Shown here piece by piece: positions 55,853 to 64,000 of a stretch of DNA of 64,000 nt; the stretch's first letter is position 1, and every line of letters begins with the position of its first letter. The notes beneath the pieces are model-generated. The model searched no databases. It saw only the letters and a program-made list of their open reading frames with translations, and had not been told where the DNA came from. Both the position numbers and the translations under genes were made by a program. Source of the DNA: Jaenimonas drosophilae (Eukaryota; Euglenozoa; Kinetoplastea; Trypanosomatida; Trypanosomatidae); assembly GCA_030849065.1 (NCBI GenBank), contig JASAON010001577.1, forward strand, positions 1-64,000, in the 5' to 3' direction.

Positions 55853-56605
55853 TGTCAGGAGGGAAAGATCCACCAGCTGAGGTGGAAGGAGAATGCTACT
55901 ACTACGAACCAACCAATGATGTGTGTTAGCAAATGAAGAAGGAGAAGAAAGATGCGTGACCATGGATGAACACACACACACATACAACAATCACGGGAGC
56001 AGCATGGAACCTACATATTCAACACCACAATGACAATGATGTTTGCAAGATGGAGGTGTGAGCTCCTCCTGACCTTCCCCGAGTGCTCTCTCTGCTCACC
56101 ACCACGACACTCTGCAACTCAGGTTTGATGATGGATGGATGAATTGATGATGATGTTGTTGGACGACGGACATAACATGAATGATGCTGATGATAGAAGG
56201 TCCGTTTGAGTGGCAGTGTAGAACACGAAAATGAAAACCGCGCCAAAGACAAAAAAAAAGCAATAGCAAAAACACGACAATACAAGAACACACCAACACG
56301 AAGATGTGTGTATGTGTGCGTGTGTGTGTGTCTGTGTGTCAGTGGAGGTACACGACTGTGTCTGGGTGCGAGGGAGAGAGTGGTATGCCAACGGAACTGG
56401 GCAGTGCATCACTGTGATTTATGTGTAGGAGGATGGACTCAACATCATCATCATCCTTCACCAAATCTCCATCTTCTATAAGCCAGCATACTCAGCTCCG
56501 CACAACTCGCATCTTCATGAAGTACCTTGGTGCCGGATTGGGTTCATGCACGCAAAGCCTTCCTCCACCTACACACGCACACACACACACTTCTTCTGCG
56601 CCACT
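55853..56605. other. Spacer between RING-H2 and cryptochrome genes
   Basis: Cryptochrome leader and acceptor, then about 600 nt with A-runs and GT/CA repeats. No gene seen. Confidence 0.6.
55902..55953 (-). promoter_or_regulatory. Predicted trans-splice acceptor for the cryptochrome
   Basis: Minus strand CTTTCTTCTCCTTCTTCATT, then GTTCGTAG with AG at 55903-55902; 49-nt leader to the ATG at 55852. Confidence 0.65.
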
Positions 56606-58504
56606 TCATGATAGTCCATTGGCCAACCGCGAACATGTGGATGCCGTCGTACTCCCCTGTGAGAGATCAAACCGGCAGAGTGGGCACCTCTTCTCCCGCA
56701 ACAACCAACGTTGGATGCAGGCGACGTGAAAACAGTGGCGGCACACAAGCCGCACCATCCGCCGACCGCGGTGCCGCAGACGCTTCACCTCCTCCGTCGA
56801 GAGCGGCGCAGAGGCTGAGCGAGGAAGGTAGGCCGTTTCCCGACGACGACGCGCCAAGAGCGAAGACGATGGCAGCTCTGCACGTGTACGCGCATGTACC
56901 TCCTCTGCGTCCTCACTCCCATCCATTAGCTCATCCTCATCATCATCGTCCGCGGAGCTCGCGATGGAGCTGGAGCCTGAGCTCGAGGAGAGCGATTGGC
57001 TTTGTGTGCTATTATGAATGATGTCTGAGGTGGTGGTGGTGGTGGTGGTGGTGGCCCCCAATGCGCTTGTGATGGCGGCACTTGGTACGCGCGTGCGACG
57101 ACGATGGTGTTGATGGTGAAAGTGTCTTCGTAGGCAGATGCTGCACTGTTCCAGACGTGCATCCACGGCGCTCAGCTCAGTACATGGCACACATGTCTGG
57201 GTAGGGCCGAGTATAGGTGGCCGAGGAGAACTGGGCGGGGTTGTTGCCGCCCTCGCCAACGTTGCCGCTGCCGGGATGATGAATGTATGCTGCACAAGAT
57301 TTGGTGATGATGTGGATGTGGCATCGTGGGTGGGCTGAAGTGGGTCGATGTGCCGTGATGATGATGATGGCGGGAGCTCACCACAACTGCCGCCATTGTC
57401 AGGCCACACCATCAACGTTGGTGGTGAGAGAAGCCGCGCCGAGTTTGAGAGGATCTGCATCGTGAAGGGTGTTATGCCGAGCGCGGAGGAGGAACTAGCC
57501 TGGGCCAAGGGGGTGGACGCAGATGGGCCCCCGTTGCTGTTGCGGCAGCGTTGTTGCTGTGATGTGGTGGTGGCTGTATTCATCTCGGAGCGCAGGGAGT
57601 TGGTGCTGATGGAGGTGCTCGTCCGTCCATGTGCGGCAGAAGGGAGGTGTGGGTGCGAGCCACACACCACCACATCGTCTGCCGGGAGTGGGGCGGCGGG
57701 GGAGTCCAGCTGCGTGGACGGACCTCCGCTCGCGAGGAGGTTGATGCTGCTGCTTGTGCTGAGTGCGGCGGTGAGCTCAAATGGGACAAAAATAAGAGGA
57801 GGTGATCCGCGTGCTTGCCACATCGCCTCGGTATGAACGTGGCCGCCAACAAGAGATGGGCTCGTCAGGGTAAGGGGAGGTGTTCCTGGGCCACGATTGC
57901 AGTTGCTGTTGGTGTTGTTGGCCGCCGCCGCCGCCGCCAGTGGGCTAAGGTGGTGTGGGGTGTTGCTGCAACATGCTGCCGTGTGTTCTGGCATGGAAGC
58001 TGATGTTGTGGGTGCGGATGTGGTTGTGGTTGTGGTGAATATGAGCATGGGCGTTTGGCCCACGTTGGCCATCGCCCCGCCAGTGCTGTTGGCGGCATGC
58101 AGGAGTGAGGATGGCATTGTTGTGGGTGCCATCGCACCTCCCCACGAGGATGCTGCGGGCACCACACCACCCGCGGCGAGGTTGGCCGACTCCACAAAGG
58201 CCGGGGGCCATGGTGAGCCCGTTGCTGGCCCGGATGGATGTAGTGTGGTGAGGTGCTCCGAGGATGCCACACTCGCCGGAGTAGCGGACGAGGCAGCGGC
58301 AAAATTGGCCACGTCGTTGATGTTGGGTGTTGCCGTTGTGGTGGTTAGTGCGATGAGTGTGGCGGGCATCAATACCGTGGGTGGTGTGGGTGAGTGTGTG
58401 CTCCCCACACCGGATGGAGCCAGCTGGCTTGTCGTTTCATACGGACCGGCAGGACCGAAGGTGGAGGCATCTCCATCAGGCCAATCTGCACCAACATAGG
58501 CCAT
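56606..58504 (-). CDS. RING-H2 protein with a split zinc-binding domain (632 aa)
   Basis: ATG at 58504 (MAYVGADWPDGDAS); the frame upstream opens only through a GTG. The first 440 residues are Ala/Thr/Ser/Pro low complexity. The C-terminal part holds a RING-H2 (C3H2C3) with ligands in order: C454 and C457 in CSIC, then an insertion of about 130 residues (basic His/Arg, Thr8, Ser-rich, acidic DDDDEDE), then CRHCFHVAC (from residue 588), IQRWLLREKR and CPLC. The second half matches typical RING-H2 'CxHxFHxxCIxxWL...CPLCR' exactly. RING-H2 proteins are E3 ubiquitin ligases acting with E2 enzymes. No membrane segment is visible. Usual loop 1 length is about 9-39 residues, so this insertion is exceptional, but spacing of the other ligands is normal. 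Confidence 0.85.
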   Translation of the reverse strand: MAYVGADWPDGDASTFGPAGPYETTSQLAPSGVGSTHSPTPPTVLMPATLIALTTTTATPNINDVANFAAASSATPASVASSEHLTTLHPSGPATGSPWPPAFVESANLAAGGVVPAASSWGGAMAPTTMPSSLLHAANSTGGAMANVGQTPMLIFTTTTTTSAPTTSASMPEHTAACCSNTPHHLSPLAAAAAANNTNSNCNRGPGTPPLTLTSPSLVGGHVHTEAMWQARGSPPLIFVPFELTAALSTSSSINLLASGGPSTQLDSPAAPLPADDVVVCGSHPHLPSAAHGRTSTSISTNSLRSEMNTATTTSQQQRCRNSNGGPSASTPLAQASSSSALGITPFTMQILSNSARLLSPPTLMVWPDNGGSCGELPPSSSSRHIDPLQPTHDATSTSSPNLVQHTFIIPAAATLARAATTPPSSPRPPILGPTQTCVPCTELSAVDARLEQCSICLRRHFHHQHHRRRTRVPSAAITSALGATTTTTTTTSDIIHNSTQSQSLSSSSGSSSIASSADDDDEDELMDGSEDAEEVHARTRAELPSSSLLARRRRETAYLPRSASAPLSTEEVKRLRHRGRRMVRLVCRHCFHVACIQRWLLREKRCPLCRFDLSQGSTTASTCSRLANGLS

Positions 58505-59017
58505 GACGTGTGTGAGTGTGGCGGTGCTGCTGCTACGACGCACAGCTCTTCACTTCTTTGTCAGTGTTGCATGCAACGAGAGGCAACGGCAAAAAAACCC
58601 GCGGAGGTTTTTTTGGTGCGTGTGTATGAACGAAAAAAGAGAAGATGAAAAAAAAATTGATGTGCGCCACGTGCGACTGCGTATGCTCCAAGACCGACCG
58701 GATGGAATGTGGTGTGGGATGTTGATGTAGGGATAGAGATGCAACAAGGGGGCGTGCGGAGAGTTGGGATCGAGTAGCTGCAGCTGGGTGTCAGTGAGAT
58801 GGATGATGTGGAGGACGTGCTTGATGGAGAGAGTGAAACAAGGCTGTGAGGGGGTAGGGTGAAGTGCTACCGGCACGTCTTGCTTCAACGAATGCACTAC
58901 ACAGGAGATAAAAAGAAAGATTAGATGTGAAGAAGAACATATCACAACACAATGATGATGATAATGATGATGAGCACTGCAGTCGTGGATGACGATGATA
59001 ATGCATGCAGTTAGGCA
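58505..59017. other. Spacer upstream of the RING-H2 gene
   Basis: Carries the RING-H2 leader with T-rich tracts on the minus strand (58625-58660) that probably include its acceptor, the hairpin at 58591-58614 and no gene. Confidence 0.6.
58591..58614. other. 9-bp perfect hairpin with A/T arms
   Basis: AAAAAAACC (58591-58599) and GGTTTTTTT (58606-58614) around CGCGGA, next to the palindrome GTTGCATGCAAC (58566-58577), in the leader region of the RING-H2 gene. Confidence 0.7.
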
Positions 59018-59545
59018 TCAGCACTGAATCACCCGCAGTGCAACACTGCACTGCACATGGTGCTGCCGACTGTGTGGGTGGTGCTCTGTGGAGGGGGGAA
59101 GGGAAACCTCAAGCTTCGCCACCGATGCGCACGCCGCACGCACCAACACGGCAGTGACGGCAGGGCTTTGGAATCGCAATGCTATGCGCAGCGCCACGAC
59201 TGGATGGCCGGCTGATGTTCTTCCCTTGCTACAGCTCGTCGGTGGACGCAGAAGCTGCGCCTCGCATACCTCAGCGGCACCTCCACAACGTCGTCCTCCG
59301 AAACTGAAGAGCCGATGCACAACTTCTTCACTCAACAACGCAGCAATTCGATGTGCAGTTGATGATGATGATGATGATGATGATGGCCCTGTAGATGGTC
59401 CGGCGAGGCGCGACGATAAGGAAGAAACATCATCATCATCATCATCACCCTTCGTTCTTCCATCCACCGTCTCTCGGAGTGAGGCGTGTATCACAACCAT
59501 TCGCCCAGAGTTACGGCTGACGATCTTTGCAGTTTTCCGAGCCAT
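59018..59545 (-). CDS. Small hypothetical protein (175 aa)
   Basis: The ATG at 59545 begins MARKTAKIVSRNSGRMVVIH and is the first ATG after a very strong acceptor (tract at 59636-59663, AG at 59608-59607). This supports expression. The basic N-terminus (Lys/Arg-rich, acid-poor to residue 30) could be a mitochondrial or nuclear signal. Poly-Asp and poly-Ser tracts follow, then a partly hydrophobic segment (RIAALLSEEVVHRLFSFGGR, VVALRIALRF, VTAVLVRAACASVAKLEVSL) and a His/Cys-rich end. No family recognised, and the C-terminal 25 residues look repeat-derived. The start is better supported than the function. Confidence 0.5.
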   Translation of the reverse strand: MARKTAKIVSRNSGRMVVIHASLRETVDGRTKGDDDDDDVSSLSSRLAGPSTGPSSSSSSSSTAHRIAALLSEEVVHRLFSFGGRRCGGAAEVCEAQLLRPPTSCSKGRTSAGHPVVALRIALRFQSPAVTAVLVRAACASVAKLEVSLPPSTEHHPHSRQHHVQCSVALRVIQC

Positions 59546-59606
59546 GATAAACTACCTTCTTACCTCGTTGTGAGTTGGGTTGCGTCTCGCGCACACTCAA
59601 CGAGCT

Positions 59607-59663
59607 CTACATCAAGACAACAACACATCATAGATGGAAGGAAGAGAGAGAGAGAGAGAGAAA
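59607..59663 (-). promoter_or_regulatory. Predicted trans-splice acceptor for the 59018-59545 gene
   Basis: Minus strand TTTCTCTCTCTCTCTCTCTC followed by TTCCTTCC (59636-59663), first AG at 59608-59607, 61-nt leader free of ATG. Confidence 0.65.
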
Positions 59664-59819
59664 TCAAACGCCGTCCGTCAAGACGTACACCATGACAACC
59701 AAGAAAGATAGACGGGGGAGTCAGACAGCAGGGGCACCTACACTGAGGAACAACAGCGGAACACAAGACAGTAGGAATTGTGATGATCTCCGCAACTATT
59801 GCCCAACGAACGTCACGGG

Positions 59820-60122
59820 CTACCACATCTGAATGATCGACGCACGGCAAAGAACGAGTGCCCAACAGGAACGAGCGGCAGCGCGCACATTGCGGCCACA
59901 TCGTCGGCCGCAATGTGGCTGCAAAAAAAAAAAATGATGTCTAACATCTTTCAGTTTGATGTTGTAGATGGTGTGATGGTGTTGCCCATACAATTGCATG
60001 TACTTCACAAACAACAAAGCTAGGGTGACGGCGTTCATCTCACCAGTCGTGAGGTACATGATGCCACGCCTCTCCTCATCCCGCAACCTCCGCATAGCGG
60101 CACGCTGCTGGAATGGCGTCAT
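59820..60122 (-). CDS. Possible small protein (100 aa), uncertain
   Basis: From the ATG at 60122 the frame encodes MTPFQQRAAMRRLRDEERRG and then IMYLTTGEMNAVTLALLFVK YMQLYG, which looks like a basic helix plus a hydrophobic helix. A pyrimidine tract (60251-60263) with AG at 60237-60236 lies upstream, though short upstream ATG frames intervene. The C-terminal half runs through a T12 tract and a hairpin and looks non-coding, so the true 3' end may differ. No family recognised. Confidence 0.3.
   Translation of the reverse strand: MTPFQQRAAMRRLRDEERRGIMYLTTGEMNAVTLALLFVKYMQLYGQHHHTIYNIKLKDVRHHFFFLQPHCGRRCGRNVRAAARSCWALVLCRASIIQMW
59886..59917. other. Perfect 12-bp hairpin beside a T-run and CAG
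   Basis: CACATTGCGGCC (59886-59897) and GGCCGCAATGTG (59906-59917) are exact reverse complements around an 8-nt loop. On the minus strand it follows T12 then GCAG (59919-59935), the form of a 3' splice acceptor. Confidence 0.75.
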
Positions 60123-60757
60123 GAAGAAAGAAATCACAAATGTGGCACATCTTCTTTTTCACACGCACGCATGAAGCAACGTAGAAGATACAACTGCACA
60201 CATCATCACGTGGAGTTTCCCTCCTTGGACGGAACCTGCACACAAGCAGAAGAGGGGGGGGGTGGATTGGCGATGCACTCATCTCATCATATAATACACG
60301 TGTGTGGCCACTTCGTCAACGAGACTCACATCCCATCTGCAGCGAAGAAGACCACCCACACAAGAAAAAAACAAACAAATAAGTGAAACATCGTAGCACA
60401 CAACACAGGCTCTGTTTGGTAGAGGGGTATGTAACCGTGAAGTGGGAGAGGGGAGCTGGAGCGGGGAGATGCATGAACCACAATGAAGGTCATACTGCAT
60501 AACCAACATGAAGTGTGCGTTGCGGCAGCTTTTCATCATCAACAGGATCTCCCATTCTTCTTGTGTCCTGGTTTCCGTCGTTGGTGCACATGCAGTCATC
60601 GACGGTGGAACGCGGCAGAATGGAACAACAACACAACAACAACAACATCGAAATAACAACGAAGGCGGACAAGCAACAAATCGGAAACCATCAAAAAAAA
60701 CAAAAAAGAAACAGAATTCTTCCTTGCGCGTGTGTGTGTGTGTGCTCGCGACATGTA

Positions 60758-60788
<31 letters not shown>

Positions 60789-61353
60789 TCTCTCTGAACA
60801 AATCATTGGAGCATCGGCCACACACTCACTCTGCTGCCGCAATTTGCTCCTTCCATGTATCTCCATGCCTTCCTCTTCATCCTCGTCCAACCAACACAAA
60901 GACCATCCATACTTCACCACATGAGGATAGGGGGATGCAACAGCAACGAAGGATATGAACGTGGTGACGAATGATGGAGTTGGGGGGAGGAGTTTTTTAG
61001 AACACGGAAATTCAGCTATACATCCGGACGGAGCGTTGCGGCGCATCATCTAGCTCCCTCCAGGAGCGCACGCTCCGTTTCGCTCGGAGTGAGTGGGAGG
61101 GCCGATGATGAGGCCAAAACCACAACGCGGATGCACAGGGAAGCAGCACAGTCCACCTTTAATGGCGCCATGGGACGCACAAAGCAGAATTACAAAACAA
61201 AACAGAAAAAAAAAGGGACGCCCAGCGGGGAAGTGTGTGTGCGCGTACGTTGAAGTACCTTCCAATGACCAACTGGAGGGTCTGGAGGTGATTCAACACG
61301 TACTCTCACTCACAGTAACTACTACAACAAAAAAATCCATTCTTCGTCCATCT
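60123..61353. other. 1.2 kb spacer after the CHASE receptor gene
   Basis: No supported gene. A 256-codon minus-strand frame (60279-61049) contains HTHTHTH and CCCCC repeat peptides. Contains a GT microsatellite (60759-60783), several A-runs, and a G-run at 60252-60263. Confidence 0.55.
60759..60783. repeat. (GT)n microsatellite
   Basis: Twelve uninterrupted GT units in the spacer after the CHASE receptor gene. Confidence 0.9.
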
Positions 61354-64000
61354 TTACACCGGGGCTGGAGAGAAGTCTCCTGACGTGAATTGTGCCTCTC
61401 CCCACATGACGTGGATGAGCTCCGGGTGTTGCTGGAGATGGCGCACGGCACAACACGCGGCCAGCTGCACCACCATGTCTTGTTGCGGCACTCCAAAGGC
61501 GGTGGCCAAACGACGCTGTAGATTGGTGCGCTCCTGTGCCGTTAGTGGCTTGAAGAGGAGCTTGTAGCTGGTGTAGAAGTAGAAGACGAGGATACGTACG
61601 GAGTCGTAGCTCGTGGGGAGCGTGAGTGCCTGACGCTCAAAGGCCGCACGTAGGCCGTTGTCCAGCCACTTGGAGATGGCGGGTTCACGTGAGCGGATGC
61701 CGAGACTGAGGGGCGAGGCAATGGCACGTGAAGCATCCTCGGGTGAGGGAGAGCAGGGAACCAACACGCTAGGGTGAAGGAGCTGGTGCAACTCATCTAG
61801 CGCACTACCACGGTGACGTGGTATTGATGTGTTTGTGTAGCCCATTGCCGCAGCGGCGGCGGCAGTGGCGGAGTCGGCGGCAGCAGCAGCCGTGTACGCA
61901 CCAAAGATGGCGAGAGGGTTATTCACCATCAAGAAGTTGGTGGTTGGGTGACGTGGACCACCTTCGCGGGAGTTGCCGCCGCTGCCGGTGTTGGAGGATG
62001 GCGCGCCTCCNGTCGCAGGAAGGATGATGGCGGAGTCTGTGCATGAGAGGGCTGGGTCGTTGGTGCCGAGCCACATGTTGGCGGTGGCGGTGACGGCGGC
62101 GGCGGATGGGTCGAGAGATACACGATGTTTTCCTACCATTCCACCAAGTGGGTTGTTCGCATCCTCGGAGAGCTGCGGGCTGATGTGGGCTAGTGGTGAG
62201 TTGCACAGCCGAATGAGCGGGTCCGCCCCACTGGAGCGGCTCCCTAGCCGCTGAGACAGGGGAGAGGCAGCGGTGAAGGCCATGGGAATGGTGTAGGCTC
62301 CATGTGCTGTGGTCGTAACGGCCGAGGACGAGATGGGTGGGTGAGGTGGAAGGACCGTGACACTGCGTCGGCGTTGTGCGAGTGGGGAGGACCCCCCGTG
62401 GGTGTATTCAGTGTAGGAGGGCACTGCCACCACCCCAGGCACGGAAGGTGAACTGGAGCTGGAGCTGACGCTGTTAACGTCCTCGGCACGTACAACAGAG
62501 CCACCATGGCTGCTGCACTCCACATCCTCCACACTCAGATTTGTCTGGGCCTTGGCAAGAGGAACAAGTGAGAGCTGCCGGAGTGCGGAGGGACGGCGTG
62601 AGCTCACCTTGGAGGTGCTAGCCGCAGACTCCACGCCGCGGCTGGATGGCTTATGTGCCCGGTTCGGTGAGAGGAGTGTGTGCACCGTTTCCACGGAGAA
62701 GGACATGCTTCCCAGCTCCCGCTCTGGGGCGGCGGCCAGACGTCGCTTGAGCCACTCCGAGGTGGTGGTGTAGGCCGCACGCTGCAGGTCAGAACCGCGG
62801 TCCATGATGGTGTAGAGCTCCTGACGCTGGTTCACGCCGAGGAGATAGACCGAGCGGAGCGGGGCGATGGACCAATCATTGATGGTGGCGTCATTGGGGC
62901 GGCAACAGTCCTTGGCTGCCTCGGAGAGGGTGACGGTGTTGGGGGAGGAGAAGACCCACATGCGGCCTGCATAGGCCACGTCAGGACCCGCGTAGAGCAG
63001 TGCATCCTCCACCTTGTCCTCCGTGACGGTGGCATCGGTGCACCAGTGGATGGCGTAGGTCATCAGCAACCGTTCATCCTCACCGAGCAACTCACGCAGA
63101 CGTTCATCGGGTGGGTTTCGTTGCAGCTCTTCAATGACGTCAAAGGCCATGCGCACGGCACTCTCCACCGTGGGGAAGACGAAGGTTGAGGTGTTGGGGC
63201 TCAGCTGTACGGCCAGCTGATAGCCACGGTATGCACTCATGCGCTCCTTCTGGAGCGCGTTGAGCCGCTCCATCACCACAACCATTTGATCTGCCGCCAA
63301 GGTCCACAGTTCCTCCCCTTGAGAGGGCCCCAAGGTGAGAAGAGAGAAGGGCGTGCAACGTGGTGCGTGCTTCATGCCGTCGTACTCAATCGTGCAGTAA
63401 ATGACAATGGCCATCACCACAACAAAGAGGACGACAGCAATGACAATGGTTGCGATGATGACCACGGCAATGGTGGAGTGCTTGATGGCAATCGGGTGGG
63501 CGGTGCTCTTGACTGCCATGTACCAGTTGTTGTTGTTGGGGAGAATCCGTTGGGTGGCGGCATTCTCGAGGAAGGCGTCAATGACAGGCTCATCATCTTC
63601 GTTGGAATCCAGTTTGAGGGAGCTCGTGAGGACGATGTTTTGCTGAATGTTCCCCACAAAGGTGTAGTTGGCGTACATGATGAAATCCATATCCTGCTCC
63701 TTGAGGTAGCTCACCATGCTACTCTGATGGACAATGGCATCAATACTCACGAGAGCATAAACAAAGCCCCAAAATGTGTCGTAGGTCCGCTCGGAGATTT
63801 CCGTGGCGTTGTAGACGGGCTGCCGCACCTCCATAATGTAGTCGTAGTCCCCCGGAAGGAAGGAGCTCGCGGCACCAGGTCCAATGACATCCGCGACCCC
63901 CGTGCCAATGTTGTCCCACGCACTCTGAACGTCCTCGATTTGGTTGCCCCTCTCATCCAGAAAGTCAATCTCCTTCAGCTTGGGACTGCCTTCTGGGTTA
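61354..64000 (-). CDS. CHASE-domain receptor with degenerate class III cyclase-like domain (5' end off the right edge)
   Basis: The minus-strand frame is open from base 63999 to the stop near 61354, about 881 codons; the N-terminus lies outside the window. The first visible 125 residues look like the end of an extracellular CHASE domain (DYIMEVRQPVYNATEI, then TYDTFWGFVYALVSIDAIV). One strong membrane segment follows (STIAVVIIATIVIAVVLFVV onward, plus-strand 63395-63485). The intracellular part keeps the outline of a class III nucleotidyl cyclase: FSLLTLGPSQGEELW at the FTDIxxST position, YRGYQLAV, FPTVESAVRMAFDVIEEL, MTYAIHWCTDA at the 'VGIHTG' position and LLYAGPDVAYAGRMW at 'YYGPxVNxAARV'. 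Both metal-binding Asp appear replaced. A Ser/Ala/Gly-rich stretch follows, then a helical C-terminus. One base (62011) is N, leaving one residue unknown. Confidence 0.75.
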   Translation of the reverse strand, partial: NPEGSPKLKEIDFLDERGNQIEDVQSAWDNIGTGVADVIGPGAASSFLPGDYDYIMEVRQPVYNATEISERTYDTFWGFVYALVSIDAIVHQSSMVSYLKEQDMDFIMYANYTFVGNIQQNIVLTSSLKLDSNEDDEPVIDAFLENAATQRILPNNNNWYMAVKSTAHPIAIKHSTIAVVIIATIVIAVVLFVVVMAIVIYCTIEYDGMKHAPRCTPFSLLTLGPSQGEELWTLAADQMVVVMERLNALQKERMSAYRGYQLAVQLSPNTSTFVFPTVESAVRMAFDVIEELQRNPPDERLRELLGEDERLLMTYAIHWCTDATVTEDKVEDALLYAGPDVAYAGRMWVFSSPNTVTLSEAAKDCCRPNDATINDWSIAPLRSVYLLGVNQRQELYTIMDRGSDLQRAAYTTTSEWLKRRLAAAPERELGSMSFSVETVHTLLSPNRAHKPSSRGVESAASTSKVSSRRPSALRQLSLVPLAKAQTNLSVEDVECSSHGGSVVRAEDVNSVSSSSSSPSVPGVVAVPSYTEYTHGGSSPLAQRRRSVTVLPPHPPISSSAVTTTAHGAYTIPMAFTAASPLSQRLGSRSSGADPLIRLCNSPLAHISPQLSEDANNPLGGMVGKHRVSLDPSAAAVTATANMWLGTNDPALSCTDSAIILPAXGGAPSSNTGSGGNSREGGPRHPTTNFLMVNNPLAIFGAYTAAAAADSATAAAAAAMGYTNTSIPRHRGSALDELHQLLHPSVLVPCSPSPEDASRAIASPLSLGIRSREPAISKWLDNGLRAAFERQALTLPTSYDSVRILVFYFYTSYKLLFKPLTAQERTNLQRRLATAFGVPQQDMVVQLAACCAVRHLQQHPELIHVMWGEAQFTSGDFSPAPV

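Noticed and set aside
60279..61049. 256-codon minus-strand frame
   Set aside because: Contains HTHTHTH and CCCCC peptides from GT and GTT repeats; no AG follows its internal pyrimidine tract before the possible ATG.
1..64000. CRISPR arrays, bacterial promoters, Shine-Dalgarno sites, insertion sequences
   Set aside because: Repeats are microsatellites without spacers; gene structure and families are eukaryotic.

Overview
The window looks like nuclear DNA of a kinetoplastid flagellate, most likely a free-living bodonid. This is inferred from architecture and gene content; no database search was possible. Every convincing gene lies on the minus strand. All are intron-less and read from high to low coordinates, as in a polycistronic transcription unit. 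Most starts are preceded, on the minus strand, by a long C/T tract and then a first AG about 10-110 nt before the ATG, the pattern of spliced-leader trans-splicing acceptors. The gene set (BBS8, NPRL3, MON2-like, CDC14, a CLK-type kinase resembling the kinetochore kinases KKT10/KKT19, a Kir-like channel, a DASH-type cryptochrome/photolyase, a CHASE receptor) is eukaryotic and flagellate-like. About 75% of the window is coding. Trinucleotide and dinucleotide repeats are very common: GTT/GAT-type runs inside genes encode poly-Asn, -Gln, -Ser, -Thr and -Asp, and CA/GT runs sit in the spacers.

In transcription order from the right edge: a 5'-truncated CHASE receptor with a degenerate cyclase-like domain (61354->64000); a 1.8 kb spacer with one doubtful small ORF (59820-60122); a small hypothetical gene (59018-59545); a RING-H2 protein whose zinc ligands are split by about 130 residues (56606-58504); a DASH-like cryptochrome (53252-55852); a small ankyrin protein (52233-52937); a 1,628-residue unknown with a possible myristoylation start (46009-50895); then a 3.2 kb spacer.

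Next come a 70-residue twin-CX9C protein (42551-42763), a mitochondrial-like single-pass protein (41510-42301), a coiled-coil protein (39957-41246), an NPRL3-like GATOR1 subunit (34591-39621), a CLK-type kinase (32703-34127), CDC14 (27515-30481), a Plus3+RING protein (25395-26375), BBS8/TTC8 (22670-24592), a 966-residue coiled-coil protein (19499-22399), a giant MON2-like HEAT protein (12029-19015), a PPP phosphatase (9324-11495), a Kir-like channel (6990-8834), a degenerate PlsC-like membrane protein (5409-6638), and an unidentified protein of more than 1,720 residues running off the left edge (1-5171).

No mobile element, rRNA, tRNA or CRISPR array was recognised. Several families appear with altered signature residues: a Kir pore without TxGYG, an acyltransferase without its HX4D histidine, a cryptochrome with changed FAD-side residues, a cyclase domain without metal Asp residues, and a CLK with DLG. 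The neighbours do not form an operon-like pathway; in kinetoplastids adjacent genes usually share only transcription. Start codons were chosen as the first ATG after a plausible acceptor, so several differ from the longest open frame.
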